Notes: a model not told the origin generated them from the sequence alone. 64,000 nt of DNA from M3007 sp044350415 (GCA_044350415.1 JBILHQ010000001.1:1-64000); one strand, 5' to 3'; positions 1 to 9,683 are shown, counted from the stretch's first letter. Made by a program: numbers and translations.

Positions 1-2003
1 CCCACGCAGATGGTACCGCTCGTAGCACCATTCCAATTGACGGTGATCGAAGTGGTACCCTGGCCGGCAACGATTTGCGCTGGCGAAGAAACTGTCCAGC
101 CATAAGTTGTGGCATTACTTACTGCTGGTATAGCGTAGGTGGCAGTAATATTGCCACATACCGTATCGGGGCCAGCAATAGCCAAAATGACTGGAGGCGT
201 ATTGACATTGACTGTCAGACAAGTTGTATCGCTGGGGCCACAGCCATTGTTGGCGGAAACGCAAATTTGGCCACCGGTATTGGCACCCCAGGTTACATTG
301 GTCAATACCGAAGAGGCACCCGAATTGATGGTCACACCAGCTGGTGCAGTCCAGGTATAACTAGTAGCACCTACGACAGGTATGGTATTAAAATTAAGCG
401 TTTGACCTGCACAGAGCGAATTAGCGCCATTCACTGCTAAAGGCGGATTGGGCGGATTGACTGCTGCCGAGATACTAACTTCCGCAGAATCACAGCAGGA
501 AATGCCAATACTTGTACGGCACACTTTGAGTTGGTAATCCCCGGCAGCGTTGACATTAGCGTTGATTTGATTCGCAGGGCCGAGGATATTTCCTCCATTA
601 GAGGCCGTCCATTGGTAGGTATACCCTCCAATACTGGAACCCGTCCCCTGAAGTTGTACAAAACCGCCACCACAGGGGACCACCGGGTTATTGGAGATGA
701 CCGCATTTACCGTCAGCACCGTGAGATTCAGTGTAATAGTACTATCGCAGCCTGCGGCATTGGTAATTTTTTCGGTATAGGAACCACCCATACAGGCACC
801 CGGGAAATTGGGATTGACGGAACACGATCCTTCACAGATTTGCTCTGTAACAACCGCCGTTGTGGGCTGATGTACCAGCAGATGCAGTGTAGCCGAATAC
901 TGGCAGCTGTTTTGGGTTAAGGTAATGGTATAAGTACCCGTTTGGCAATAACTGGTTCCATGAAAAAGAAAGCACGCAGGAGAGCACACTTCTTCAAACT
1001 CTTCTTCGTCGGGCGGCGCAGAGTTAATGGTCACATTGACGCAATTCACACTTACTTTTCCACAAAAAGGAGCAGTTCCGGAATTAAGGATTGTGCGCAA
1101 CTGATTGACCGTAAGTGTGCCATTGGGCGCAGGAATGGAAGGTTCCTGTACTGTAAGGTAAGACATACCACAAACAGTATAGGTCCCTGGTGAATAGCTA
1201 GACAAGTCAGCACCCGGGTCGTAATCCAAAATAACTCCGCCAGCACCAGCGATCACATAGGTATAACTATATTCAGAAGGCGGAGGAGCAGGCGATTGTG
1301 CGGTATAAGTTGGTGGCAAGTCAAGATTGAGCAACGAAGCGCCCTCACAGGCGGTCACATCAGGCTGTAACAAATTTCCTGCATTGGCTGCACAAGAAAA
1401 ACAGTCAATCCCGGAGGGGTCACAAAAAATGATTTCATAATCATAGAAATTACCCACATCACTAGCCTGCCCATCGGTTACCGTTAAAGTCCATGTGCCA
1501 TTTACCGGACCTGTATTGAAATTTTCCAGGCAACCAATCGCTGGATGATAACTGCCGGTGTAGTTGCCTCCAAGGCCCCAAGCCTGGTTATTACTCCAGG
1601 TATTAGCAAATCCCGGGTCGGGAGAGACCGGATCTGCACAAGGCAGGAAGGTTACATTCCACGCTGAACCATCGGTCATGCCAAATAACCCGATCGGCCC
1701 CACTAATGTAACCGTTTGTCCAGCAGGAGAGGTAAGGGTAATGGATAAATCGCCTAAATATTCATGGTCAAAATTGAGCACCACTCCACAAACACCTTGA
1801 CCTCCCTGACCCAGGGTAGGGTTCGCGGCATTCATAACATTAATCAGGAATGATCCTACAAAATTGTCCTGCATAAATTGCGGACAGTTGGTACAATTAC
1901 AGGGTGTCTGACCGTTTATTTTTGCCAGATAAGATCCTGATAAAAAAAAGAAAAAAAAGAAAACCAAGGCCCGACCCCGGGCAACGAAATAAAAATTAAG
2001 CAT
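1..2003 (-). CDS. Secreted P-domain / PKD-like repeat protein, partial (3' end off window)
   Basis: Reading the minus strand from an ATG at 2003 gives an open frame to the window edge (667 residues seen). It starts with a signal peptide carrying a run of Phe, then a Cys-rich linker (CNCTNC). Residues about 45-175 look like a proprotein-convertase P domain (LGDLSITLTSP, then GTWTLTVTDGQASDVG). Ig/PKD-like modules with paired Cys follow, such as SYTWTAPAGVTI and SGTICV. Family knowledge: P domains and PKD-like repeats are common in large Bacteroidota exoproteins exported by type IX secretion. The C-terminal sorting domain that would prove this lies outside the window. A loose -7 candidate (TATTTTTTGC) sits at 2053-2062. 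Function is unknown; an adhesin or structural exoprotein is inferred. Confidence 0.75.
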   Translation of the reverse strand, partial: MLNFYFVARGRALVFFFFFFLSGSYLAKINGQTPCNCTNCPQFMQDNFVGSFLINVMNAANPTLGQGGQGVCGVVLNFDHEYLGDLSITLTSPAGQTVTLVGPIGLFGMTDGSAWNVTFLPCADPVSPDPGFANTWSNNQAWGLGGNYTGSYHPAIGCLENFNTGPVNGTWTLTVTDGQASDVGNFYDYEIIFCDPSGIDCFSCAANAGNLLQPDVTACEGASLLNLDLPPTYTAQSPAPPPSEYSYTYVIAGAGGVILDYDPGADLSSYSPGTYTVCGMSYLTVQEPSIPAPNGTLTVNQLRTILNSGTAPFCGKVSVNCVNVTINSAPPDEEEFEEVCSPACFLFHGTSYCQTGTYTITLTQNSCQYSATLHLLVHQPTTAVVTEQICEGSCSVNPNFPGACMGGSYTEKITNAAGCDSTITLNLTVLTVNAVISNNPVVPCGGGFVQLQGTGSSIGGYTYQWTASNGGNILGPANQINANVNAAGDYQLKVCRTSIGISCCDSAEVSISAAVNPPNPPLAVNGANSLCAGQTLNFNTIPVVGATSYTWTAPAGVTINSGASSVLTNVTWGANTGGQICVSANNGCGPSDTTCLTVNVNTPPVILAIAGPDTVCGNITATYAIPAVSNATTYGWTVSSPAQIVAGQGTTSITVNWNGATSGTICV

Positions 2004-2315
2004 CCCAAAAAAATGAAAGGATTATAAACACCCGTGAAAATGGCTGGTTGGAGCAAAAAATATTCAGGAAGCGGGATTGAAAGCGGATTAGACCCGTGAA
2101 GGTAAGCCCATTGGCATTAATTATTGTAATTTTAACATTACAAACCTGATTAAAACCACGTATTAGCAATATCCGTTTTTAAACCAGTTCTTTATAGATA
2201 GCCTGCATTTACCAAACGCTGCTTAAGAAATGAATAACAAGTACTAAATTCTTTCATTTGGAACGGCAAATTTATTATTTTATCGTTACTTAGCGCCCTG
2301 AAAAGACTTGTATCT
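2004..2315. other. Divergent intergenic region
   Basis: This 312-base AT-rich gap separates the minus-strand exoprotein from aminopeptidase P. Apart from the weak minus-strand -7 candidate near 2053-2062, I see no RNA gene, repeat or convincing ORF. The plus-strand promoter for the aminopeptidase must lie here but matches TAnnTTTG poorly. Confidence 0.5.
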
Positions 2316-3698
2316 ATGTTTTCATCTGCCACTTATACTGCACGCCGCAGCCGTCTTAAAAAAGACGTTAGTTCGGATATTATCCTTTTACCAGGAAATC
2401 CCCTGCTGCCTTTTAATTATACCGCCAATACTTTCCCTTTCCGGCAAGATGGCAATTTTCTGTATTTCGCCGGCCATGACCTTCCGGGATTATACCTGAC
2501 AATCGACGCGAATAGTGGCGCAGAAATGCTGTGGGGACACGATCCCACCATTGATGACGTGATTTGGGAAGGTCCACTGCCCTCACTCAGTGAATTAGCC
2601 GCCAGTGTTGGCATTCAAAAGACTGGGGCGGCGAGTGAATTGGGCAGTTTCATTAGCAATGCTGTCCGAAATGGTCGAAAAATACATTTTATAGCTCCAT
2701 ATCATGGTGCATTACAAATAGAATTGTCCGAATGGCTTGGCAATAAGCCTTTGGTCTCTTCGGAGGCGCTTATCATGGCAATTGTGGCCCAGCGCAGCTA
2801 TAAGTCGGCAGAAGAAATTGCCGAAATGGAAAAAGCGCATGCCATAACCCACCAAATTTACCGCTTTGCTATGGGTAATACCCGAGCGGGTAAATACGAA
2901 TATGAAATCGTTGGCGGATTGGAAGGGGTGGCGAAAGCCAATAATGGCCAAATGGCCTACCATCCGATTTTTTCAGTGAACGGGCATGTGCTGCACAACC
3001 ATTATCACGGTAATCAAATGAAGGACGGCCAATGGATCGTAGCTGACCTGGGTGCCGAAAATGTCCTACACTATGCCTCAGATCTCACACGGACCTGGCC
3101 GGTCAACGGAAAATTCACGCCAGTACAACGCGATATCTACCAGATTGTCCTGGCTGCATATCAACGCCCCGCTACTGCTCTTCGCCCCGGCATCACGTAT
3201 CGGGAATGCCATCTGATGGCTTGGGAAACGATCGCAGACGGATTGAAAAATATGGGTATTCTCAAGGGCGACCCAGCTGAAATGACAGCTTTGGGGGTGC
3301 CCGGCCTCTTTATGCCGCACGGATTGGGCCACATGATCGGTTTGGATGTCCACGACATGGAAAATCTCAGTGAACAATATGTTGGGTACACTCCCGGACT
3401 CGAGCGCAGCACTTTATTGGGCCTGAAATCACTCCGCCTCGCGCGGGCACTGGAAACCGGTTTTGTACTCACGGTCGAACCCGGTATTTATTTTGTACCA
3501 CCACTAATCGATCAATGGGAAGCTGCTGGAAAATTTACTGATTTCATCAATTACAGCCGACTCAAGGATTTTCGCGATGAAGGTGGATGCCGGATTGAAG
3601 ATAATTACCTGATCACTGAAAATGGATCGCGAATGCTTGGACAACCAGTGGCCCGAACAATAGATGAAGTGGAAGCACTGGTGGGAGGATTGAGTTGA
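2316..3698 (+). CDS. pepP: Xaa-Pro aminopeptidase (aminopeptidase P, M24B)
   Basis: A 460-residue cytosolic metallopeptidase expected to release N-terminal residues ahead of proline. The first ~170 residues are the AMP_N domain; the rest is the pita-bread M24 fold. All five dinuclear-metal ligands are visible: D244 (VADLG), D256 (SDLTRTW), H339 (HGLGHMIGLDVHD), E388 (TVEPGIY) and E428 (CRIEDNYL). Length matches bacterial PepP. The ATG at 2316 is chosen because the N-terminal domain begins there. Its TGA overlaps the left arm of a palindromic element. The downstream hexosaminidase is probably a separate unit. Confidence 0.93.
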   Translation: MFSSATYTARRSRLKKDVSSDIILLPGNPLLPFNYTANTFPFRQDGNFLYFAGHDLPGLYLTIDANSGAEMLWGHDPTIDDVIWEGPLPSLSELAASVGIQKTGAASELGSFISNAVRNGRKIHFIAPYHGALQIELSEWLGNKPLVSSEALIMAIVAQRSYKSAEEIAEMEKAHAITHQIYRFAMGNTRAGKYEYEIVGGLEGVAKANNGQMAYHPIFSVNGHVLHNHYHGNQMKDGQWIVADLGAENVLHYASDLTRTWPVNGKFTPVQRDIYQIVLAAYQRPATALRPGITYRECHLMAWETIADGLKNMGILKGDPAEMTALGVPGLFMPHGLGHMIGLDVHDMENLSEQYVGYTPGLERSTLLGLKSLRLARALETGFVLTVEPGIYFVPPLIDQWEAAGKFTDFINYSRLKDFRDEGGCRIEDNYLITENGSRMLGQPVARTIDEVEALVGGLS

Positions 3699-3795
3699 TT
3701 TACCATTGATTCGATTTACGGTTTACTATTGACACAAGATGCCGGCAACACTTTCTGTTCGACGTGTAAATCGTAAATCGAATCAACTGTAAATC
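3697..3795. repeat. Palindromic intergenic element, copy A (TAAATCGAAT arms)
   Basis: The left arm 3697-3726 and right arm 3766-3795 are inverted repeats matching at 27 of 30 positions; the inner 20 bp have one mismatch. The loop is 39 nt (3727-3765) with CAAG at loop position 9. The right arm continues as further iterations of the word TAAATCGAAT to about 3832. The first arm bases overlap the stop codon of pepP. In RNA it would form a strong hairpin, so it may also terminate transcription. Confidence 0.8.
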
Positions 3796-3842
3796 GAATT
3801 TATCGTAAATCGAATTTAAATCGCAAATCGAATACATATTTT

Positions 3843-5729
3843 ATGAAATATTTTACAACGCTCTTGGCATTCCTTTGGTCAGGAATTTACCTTTCGGCTC
3901 AAACGCCCTCTATTATTCCTCAACCGGTAAATTTTACCTTCACCCGAGGACTTCCATTTCAACTCACCGCCGCCACTACGATTGGTGGAAATACCGCCGA
4001 TGCGCAAAAAACGGCGCAATTGCTGGCTGGAAAAATCGCTGTCCCAACTGGATTTGTCTTCACAGTCCGCAACAAAGGCAAGATTCAACTGATTATTAAA
4101 AAAGTAGTTGACAAAACACTGGGCGACGAAGGTTATACGCTGGACGTGAACAGCACTGGTATCATCATTGAAGCCAATAAGGCAGCTGGTCTGTTCTACG
4201 GGACGCAAACACTGCTGCAACTTTTCCCTAAAGAAATGGAAAGCACGGAAAAAGTCGCTGGAAAATGGACTGTTCCTGCCTGTAAAATCACCGACTATCC
4301 CCGCTTCGGCTGGCGTGGCCTGATGCTCGACGTGAGCCGTCATTTTTTCTCCAAGGAAGATGTGAAGCGCTATATTGACCGCATGGCCATGTACAAATAC
4401 AATGTGTTTCACTGGCACTTAGTGGATGACGAAGGCTGGCGCATCGAAATAAAATCCTTGCCTAATCTCACCACAGTAGGTGCCTGCCGGGTACCCCGAT
4501 ACGGAAAATGGGGCGTTCACGAAGCCCCAAAACCGGGCGAAGCGGCTACCGATTGCGGCTTTTATACTCAGGAGGACATCAAGGAGATCGTCGCTTACGC
4601 AGCAGAACGCCATGTGCAGGTGCTCCCTGAAATTGATGTGCCAGGCCATAGTATGGCAGCAGTCGCTTCGTACCCCGAACTTTGCTGCACAAAAGATCTC
4701 AATGTAAAAGTGAGTCCGGGAAATAAATTCGCTGAATGGTATGGCAACGGTGAGTTTAAAATGCTGGTAGACAATACCATAAACCCATCATCCGAATACG
4801 CTTACGATTTCCTGGACAAAGTATTTGGGGAGATTGCACCGCTGTTCCCGTTTCCGTATATCCACGTGGGGGGCGATGAGTGCTATCACGGCTATTGGGA
4901 AAATGACCCGGGCTGTAAGGCGCTGATGGCCAAAGAAGGCCTGAAAAATACCCATGAACTTCAGAGCTATTTCACCAAACGGGTGGAAAAAATCATCAAA
5001 ACCAAAGGCAAAAAGATTATTGGTTGGGATGAAATTCTCGAAGGCGGATTGGCTCCCGAAGCAGCCGTCATGAGTTGGCGCGGTATTGAAGGCGGTATTG
5101 AAGCCGCAAAACTGGGCCATAATGTCGTGATGACACCGAATGACTTTGTGTACACTGACCTGCTTCAGGGCGATAAGCTGGTAGAACCCGATCAGACCTC
5201 CTACAAAACAGTGCGCCTGAACAAAACCTATGCATTTGAGCCAGTTCCGGATGATATCGACCCAAAATATATCCTCGGGGGAGAAGCTAACCTGTGGACG
5301 GAAAAAGTCCTCACCATTCGTCAGGCCGAATACATGACTTACCCACGCGCCTGGGCGACTGCTGATATCTACTGGAGCCCTAAAGGCTCGAAAAATTGGG
5401 ACAAATTTATTCAACGGATGGACGACCACTTCGAACGCAACGAAGTTGCAGGTATCGGTTATGCCAGAAGCGCCTACGATGCCATCGTCACCGGAATGAT
5501 GAAAGACGGCAAATTATTCGCTAATATCACTACGGAAATCAATGGTCTGGATATTTATTACACCCTCAATGAATCGCTTCCTGATAAATACACCGCCAAA
5601 TACACTCAACCTGTCGAAATTCCGGAAGGCGTTGATGTGACCCTCAAGGTTATCACTTACCGCAATGGGAAACCAGTGGGAAGAATGATTCCTGTACCAC
5701 GAGCAGAAATTATCAAAAGAGTAAAATGA
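3843..5729 (+). CDS. Beta-N-acetylhexosaminidase, GH20, secreted
   Basis: A 628-residue enzyme with a signal peptide (cleavage near YLSAQ), so periplasmic or outer-membrane associated. It removes terminal GlcNAc/GalNAc from glycans, for example chitin or peptidoglycan fragments. Residues ~20-150 are the GH20b domain and ~155-500 the catalytic barrel. The hallmark HVGGDE motif is at 341-346, with the substrate-assisting pair D345/E346. The last ~70 residues resemble the chitobiase/hexosaminidase C-terminal module (TEINGLDIYYTLNES). A hairpin terminator follows. It looks monocistronic, flanked upstream by palindromic element A. Confidence 0.94.
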   Translation: MKYFTTLLAFLWSGIYLSAQTPSIIPQPVNFTFTRGLPFQLTAATTIGGNTADAQKTAQLLAGKIAVPTGFVFTVRNKGKIQLIIKKVVDKTLGDEGYTLDVNSTGIIIEANKAAGLFYGTQTLLQLFPKEMESTEKVAGKWTVPACKITDYPRFGWRGLMLDVSRHFFSKEDVKRYIDRMAMYKYNVFHWHLVDDEGWRIEIKSLPNLTTVGACRVPRYGKWGVHEAPKPGEAATDCGFYTQEDIKEIVAYAAERHVQVLPEIDVPGHSMAAVASYPELCCTKDLNVKVSPGNKFAEWYGNGEFKMLVDNTINPSSEYAYDFLDKVFGEIAPLFPFPYIHVGGDECYHGYWENDPGCKALMAKEGLKNTHELQSYFTKRVEKIIKTKGKKIIGWDEILEGGLAPEAAVMSWRGIEGGIEAAKLGHNVVMTPNDFVYTDLLQGDKLVEPDQTSYKTVRLNKTYAFEPVPDDIDPKYILGGEANLWTEKVLTIRQAEYMTYPRAWATADIYWSPKGSKNWDKFIQRMDDHFERNEVAGIGYARSAYDAIVTGMMKDGKLFANITTEINGLDIYYTLNESLPDKYTAKYTQPVEIPEGVDVTLKVITYRNGKPVGRMIPVPRAEIIKRVK

Positions 5730-5770
5730 GCAGATAGTCTGCCCGGCAAGCAGATAAGCAAAAAATAATA

Positions 5771-5814
5771 CCGGGGTAACATTTTCTGAAGGGAAAGTGT
5801 TACCCCGGTTTTGT
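5771..5814 (+). terminator. Rho-independent terminator after the GH20 gene
   Basis: ACCGGGGTAACA at 5771 pairs with TGTTACCCCGGT ending at 5810 across a short loop, followed by TTTTG. Stem plus T-run 40 nt after the GH20 stop codon supports termination. Confidence 0.8.
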
Positions 5815-5923
5815 AAGTTACTTTCTGGGAATAAGGGGCGCATGGAGTGAGATTTATGCAGAAGAAAGTGCGCAATTTAACCAGTAATTGAAAGATTCCA
5901 TATTCGATTAATTATTCCCATTG

Positions 5924-5931
5924 TACCTTTG
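5924..5931 (+). promoter_or_regulatory. -7 box of the scpA promoter
   Basis: TACCTTTG fits the Bacteroidota -7 consensus TAnnTTTG. It ends only 9 nt before the ATG at 5941, implying a very short or absent 5' leader and arguing against the upstream TTG codon at 5929, which lies inside the box. No clear -33 TTTG is seen at the usual spacing. Confidence 0.6.
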
Positions 5932-5940
5932 TGCCGCTTT

Positions 5941-6696
5941 ATGTCCAACGATACCTTTACCATCAAACTCCCGGTCTTTGAGGGGCCATTCGATTTGTTG
6001 CTGTTCTTTATCGAACGCGACGAGCTGGATATTTACAATATCCCGATAGCGACCATTACCGATGATTTTTTGGGGTACATACGGCATTTGGAGGCGATGA
6101 ATATCGATCTGGCATCGGAATTTATTGTCGTGGCAGCTACCCTTATGCGGATCAAGGCGAAAATGCTGTTGCCCCGCAAACAATTAGACGACGATGGCAA
6201 CGAATTGGACCCGCGGGCGGAGCTGGTCGATCGCCTCCTGGAATACAAGCGGTACAAAGACCTCATGGATGACCTGCGCCGCCTGGAAGAAGTACGCGCA
6301 TTCATGAATCCGCGCGGATACGCCGAGGTGGAACTCAAGCAGATCTCCGAAAACATCCTCGCTGATGCCACATTAGAAAGTGTAACCCTTTACAGACTTC
6401 TGCGGGTATTTGAACGCCTCATGTCACGCATGGATGAGGATCAAAAGGCCAAACGCATTCACACGGTGTACAATTTCAATTACACCATTCAGGCACAACG
6501 CGAATATTTACATGGGATCATTAAGCCCGGCGAAAAAATGAATTTCGAAGAGGTTTTTTTGCAATTAGAAAATCGTATTCACGCCATTGTGACCTTTCTG
6601 GCATTGCTCGAACTCCTCAATGCGCAACAAATCGCCCTGATTCAGGGCGAAGGATATAATAATTTTTGGCTAACCAGTGGTGAAGGAGAGATATGA
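5941..6696 (+). CDS. scpA: Segregation and condensation protein A (kleisin)
   Basis: A 251-residue kleisin subunit of the SMC-ScpA-ScpB condensin, which folds and segregates the chromosome. The N-terminus is characteristic (FEGPFDLLLFFIERDELDI, then ASEFIVVAATLMRIKAKMLL) and contacts the SMC neck. The C-terminal winged helix (NRIHAIVTFLALLELLNAQQ) contacts the SMC head. ATG 5941 is preferred because a -7 box occupies 5924-5931. scpB and smc are not in the window. Confidence 0.94.
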   Translation: MSNDTFTIKLPVFEGPFDLLLFFIERDELDIYNIPIATITDDFLGYIRHLEAMNIDLASEFIVVAATLMRIKAKMLLPRKQLDDDGNELDPRAELVDRLLEYKRYKDLMDDLRRLEEVRAFMNPRGYAEVELKQISENILADATLESVTLYRLLRVFERLMSRMDEDQKAKRIHTVYNFNYTIQAQREYLHGIIKPGEKMNFEEVFLQLENRIHAIVTFLALLELLNAQQIALIQGEGYNNFWLTSGEGEI

Positions 6697-6775
6697 AGTA
6701 TGAAGTATGAAGTAATACAAGATTCATACTCCCTATATTATACTTCATACCTTATACTTTATACCTTATACTGAA
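6692..6775. repeat. Short palindromic element, copy J (GAAGTAT words)
   Basis: Iterated ATGAAGTATGAAGT on the left and TATACTTCATACC on the right form a ~13-nt imperfect stem around a short core that contains CAAGAT. It fills the whole scpA-dapD gap. It resembles the larger palindromic elements but has shorter arms and loop. The word GAAGTATGAAGTAT recurs at 50557. Confidence 0.5.
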
Positions 6776-6778
6776 ATA

Positions 6779-7585
6779 ATGCAAGATATCATAGAAAAAG
6801 CCTGGAACGACCGGTCGTTGTTACAGCAGGAAGAAGTTAAAAAGACTATACGTGCAGTGATTGATTTACTGGATGCCGGTGAATTGCGCGTAGCGGAACC
6901 CGTTGGCGACGATTGGGTGACGCACGATTGGATCAAAAAAGCCGTCATCATGTACTTTCCCATCCAGGAAATGCAAACCATTGAAGTTGGCCCTTTTGAA
7001 TTTTACGATAAAATTCCACTTAAAAAAGGGTTCGCAGAAAAAGGGGTACGCGTAGTACCACACGCTTTGGCCCGCCACGGCGCATTTATCGAAAGAGGCG
7101 CTATCCTTATGCCTTCTTACGTCAATATCGGTGCATGGGTGGGCAGCGGTACGATGGTGGATACCTGGGCCACAGTAGGCTCCTGTGCCCAGATCGGTCG
7201 CAATGTGCACCTTGCCGGTGGCGTAGGCATCGGTGGGGTACTGGAACCACCACAAGCAACGCCCACGATCATTGAGGATGATTGTTTTATAGGCTCGCGT
7301 TGTATCGTGGTCGAAGGCGTACGCATAGGACGCGAAGCTGTATTAGGGGCCAATGTGGTGCTCACCCAAACTACCCATATCATCGACGTAACCGGGCCTG
7401 ACCCGGTGGAATACCGCGGTTATATCCCACCTCGTTCGGTAGTTATCCCAGGAACTTATACCCGCGAATTTCCCGCCGGACAATATCAGGTGCCTTGTGC
7501 ACTAATCATCGGCACCCGAAAAGAAAGTACCGACAAAAAAGTATCGCTCAATGATGCATTGCGCGATTTTAATGTATCCGCTTAA
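6779..7585 (+). CDS. dapD: Tetrahydrodipicolinate N-succinyltransferase
   Basis: A 268-residue cytosolic enzyme of the succinylase branch of lysine/meso-diaminopimelate synthesis; it transfers succinyl from succinyl-CoA to tetrahydrodipicolinate. The N-terminal helical domain (WNDRSLL, then IDLLDAGELRVAEP) is followed by a left-handed beta-helix of hexapeptide repeats at ~100-230 (MPSYVNIGAWVGSGTMVDTW, HLAGGVGIGGVLEP). The C-terminal PCALIIG segment is conserved. Length is typical. hppD follows after 11 nt, so the two are probably co-transcribed although the pathways differ. Confidence 0.96.
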   Translation: MQDIIEKAWNDRSLLQQEEVKKTIRAVIDLLDAGELRVAEPVGDDWVTHDWIKKAVIMYFPIQEMQTIEVGPFEFYDKIPLKKGFAEKGVRVVPHALARHGAFIERGAILMPSYVNIGAWVGSGTMVDTWATVGSCAQIGRNVHLAGGVGIGGVLEPPQATPTIIEDDCFIGSRCIVVEGVRIGREAVLGANVVLTQTTHIIDVTGPDPVEYRGYIPPRSVVIPGTYTREFPAGQYQVPCALIIGTRKESTDKKVSLNDALRDFNVSA

Positions 7586-7596
7586 TTTTAAAAACT

Positions 7597-8736
7597 ATGT
7601 CTACCACCACCTTATCCGCGCCACTGCCCAAACTTTACGAAAACGCAGGGGACTTTATGCCCATCAACGGCACTGATTACCTTGAAATCTATGTGAGCAA
7701 CGCTAAACAAGCGGCTCATTATTATAAAACAGCATTCGGATTTCAGTCGCTGGCATTTGCCGGACTGGAAACGGGTCTCCGCGACCGCGAATCGTATGTT
7801 GTTGTGCAGGATAAAATACGGTTAGTGCTTACCTCTCCATTGAGAAGCGGCACAGATATAGGTCGCCATCTCGACCAGCACGGCGACGGGGTAAAAGTCA
7901 TCGCATTGTGGGTAGATGACGCCACTTATGCTTACAATGCAGCCATAGAGCGTGGCGCAAAATCGTATTTTGAACCCGTTGTGGAAGAAGATAGTAATGG
8001 CAAAATCACCCGCGCAGGCATCTATACCTACGGAGAAACCGTTCATGTTTTTGTCGAACGCCAAGATTACAACGGCGTTTTTATGCCTGGCTTCAAAAAA
8101 TGGGAAACGCACTACAACCCATCCCCGGTCGGTTTGAAATTTGTGGACCACATGGTGGGTAATGTCGAACTCGGTAAAATGAATTACTGGGTGGAATTTT
8201 ACGAAAAAGTAATGGGCTTTACCCAAATTCTTTCCTTCGACGACAAAGACATCTCCACCCAATACTCGGCGCTCATGAGTAAAGTAATGAGCAATGGCAA
8301 TGGCCGCATCAAATTCCCTATCAATGAACCGGCGAAAGGGCTCAAAAAATCACAAATTGATGAGTACCTGGATTTTTATGAAGGCCCGGGCGTACAACAC
8401 ATCGCTGTGGCTACCGACAATATTATTCAAACAGTAACTGAACTCCGTGACCGCGGTGTTGAATTCCTGAAAGTTCCCACCAGTTATTACGACGACCTGC
8501 TCGACCGCGTGGGTAAAATTGACGAGGATATCGCTCCACTCCGCGAACTGGGTATCCTGGTCGATCGGGACGACGAAGGTTATTTGCTGCAAATATTCAC
8601 CAGAACTGTTCAGGCCCGCCCGACCATGTTTTTTGAAATTATTCAGCGCAAAGGCGCTCAGTCTTTCGGCAAAGGGAATTTCAAAGCCCTGTTTGAAGCA
8701 CTGGAAGGGGAGCAGGATCTGCGGGGGAATCTTTAG
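7597..8736 (+). CDS. hppD: 4-hydroxyphenylpyruvate dioxygenase
   Basis: A 379-residue non-haem Fe(II) enzyme converting 4-hydroxyphenylpyruvate to homogentisate in tyrosine catabolism. Two vicinal-oxygen-chelate domains are visible (~20-160 and ~180-350). The iron triad is H185 (VDHMVGN), H268 (GVQHIAVA) and E347 (FFEIIQRKG), with the conserved GNFKALFEA helix at the C-terminus. No other homogentisate-pathway gene is nearby. It lies 11 nt behind dapD. Palindromic element B follows the stop. Confidence 0.96.
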   Translation: MSTTTLSAPLPKLYENAGDFMPINGTDYLEIYVSNAKQAAHYYKTAFGFQSLAFAGLETGLRDRESYVVVQDKIRLVLTSPLRSGTDIGRHLDQHGDGVKVIALWVDDATYAYNAAIERGAKSYFEPVVEEDSNGKITRAGIYTYGETVHVFVERQDYNGVFMPGFKKWETHYNPSPVGLKFVDHMVGNVELGKMNYWVEFYEKVMGFTQILSFDDKDISTQYSALMSKVMSNGNGRIKFPINEPAKGLKKSQIDEYLDFYEGPGVQHIAVATDNIIQTVTELRDRGVEFLKVPTSYYDDLLDRVGKIDEDIAPLRELGILVDRDDEGYLLQIFTRTVQARPTMFFEIIQRKGAQSFGKGNFKALFEALEGEQDLRGNL

Positions 8737-8765
8737 TTCTTGAGTTATCAGTTTGTCAATTATCA

Positions 8766-8847
8766 GTTTGTCAGTCGTAGCGCGAACAGCAAGTAAGGCC
8801 GATATTACGGAACGCCCTGCTTGTGGTCGACACTACGACTGATAACC
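8766..8847. repeat. Palindromic intergenic element, copy B (TATCAGTTTGTCA arms)
   Basis: The left arm 8766-8780 and right arm 8833-8847 pair at 13 of 15 positions, including a perfect 10 bp (TCAGTCGTAG). Left of the arm the word TTATCAGTTTGTCA is tandemly repeated. The 52-nt loop (8781-8832) has CAAG at position 10 and an inverted GCTTG near its right end. Loop length and motif placement match copies C-F although the arm words differ. Confidence 0.7.
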
Positions 8848-8948
8848 GACTAGTTAAAGTAATGCAAAACCCTCCCCTAACAAGTGCCTTTTTTCTACTT
8901 CCTGCGTTTCATAAAAAGAAAAGATTCACTAAACATTTTCCAAAACTC

Positions 8949-9683
8949 ATGTTCAAAAAAGTAATTGTATTAACACTTGTCCTTGCCTCCACACAGCTTG
9001 CTCAGGCGCAACTGGGCGGTGTTTTAAACAAAGCCAAAGAAACTGTTGCCAAAGTTAAAGACGGCGATCTTTCCCAGGACGAAATCGGCAATGGCCTGAA
9101 AGAAGCCCTCAATCAGGGCGTTGGTGAGGCATCTGATTTCCTCTCGGTTAAAGATGGCTATTTCAAAAGTACCTACAAAATCCTGTTGCCCGAAGAAGCA
9201 CAGAAAGTGACCAAAAAACTCAAAAATGTGCCTGGTTTTGGCAATGTAGAAGCCGATCTGACCGAGCGCATGAACCGCGCTGCTGAAGATGCTGCCGTGA
9301 AAGCCAAACCGATTTTTATCGCTGCGATCAAACAAATGACGTTCAAAGACGCGATGAATATCCTTTCCGGCAATCCTGACGCTGCTACCCGGTATTTAGA
9401 AAAAACAACTTATCAGGCCCTGTACAACGACTTCAAACCAATCATTCAGGCCTCCCTCGATAAGGTAAATGCCCGCACTTACTGGCGCGACGCCGTCTCT
9501 GCTTACAACAAAATTCCGATGGTCACCAAAACTAATCCGGAACTCGACGACCACGTGACCAAAATGGCACTGGTAGGTATGTTCAGTTTAGTGGAGAAAA
9601 AAGAACAAGGTATCCGGTCCAATGTGAGCCTGAGAAATACCGATTTGCTGAAAAAAGTATTTGCGAAACAGGATAAGAAATAG
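8949..9683 (+). CDS. DUF4197 family protein, exported
   Basis: A 244-residue protein of the DUF4197 family, unknown function. It starts with a signal peptide (FKKVIVLTLVLASTQLAQAQ), so it is expected in the periplasm. The family pattern is visible: GLKEALNQGVGEASDFLS near the N-terminus and NEIPMV-like KIPMVTK late in the protein. ATG 8949 is preferred over the in-frame ATG at 8823 because the signal peptide begins there and the upstream 42 codons overlap palindromic element B. It appears to be transcribed alone. Confidence 0.85.
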   Translation: MFKKVIVLTLVLASTQLAQAQLGGVLNKAKETVAKVKDGDLSQDEIGNGLKEALNQGVGEASDFLSVKDGYFKSTYKILLPEEAQKVTKKLKNVPGFGNVEADLTERMNRAAEDAAVKAKPIFIAAIKQMTFKDAMNILSGNPDAATRYLEKTTYQALYNDFKPIIQASLDKVNARTYWRDAVSAYNKIPMVTKTNPELDDHVTKMALVGMFSLVEKKEQGIRSNVSLRNTDLLKKVFAKQDKK

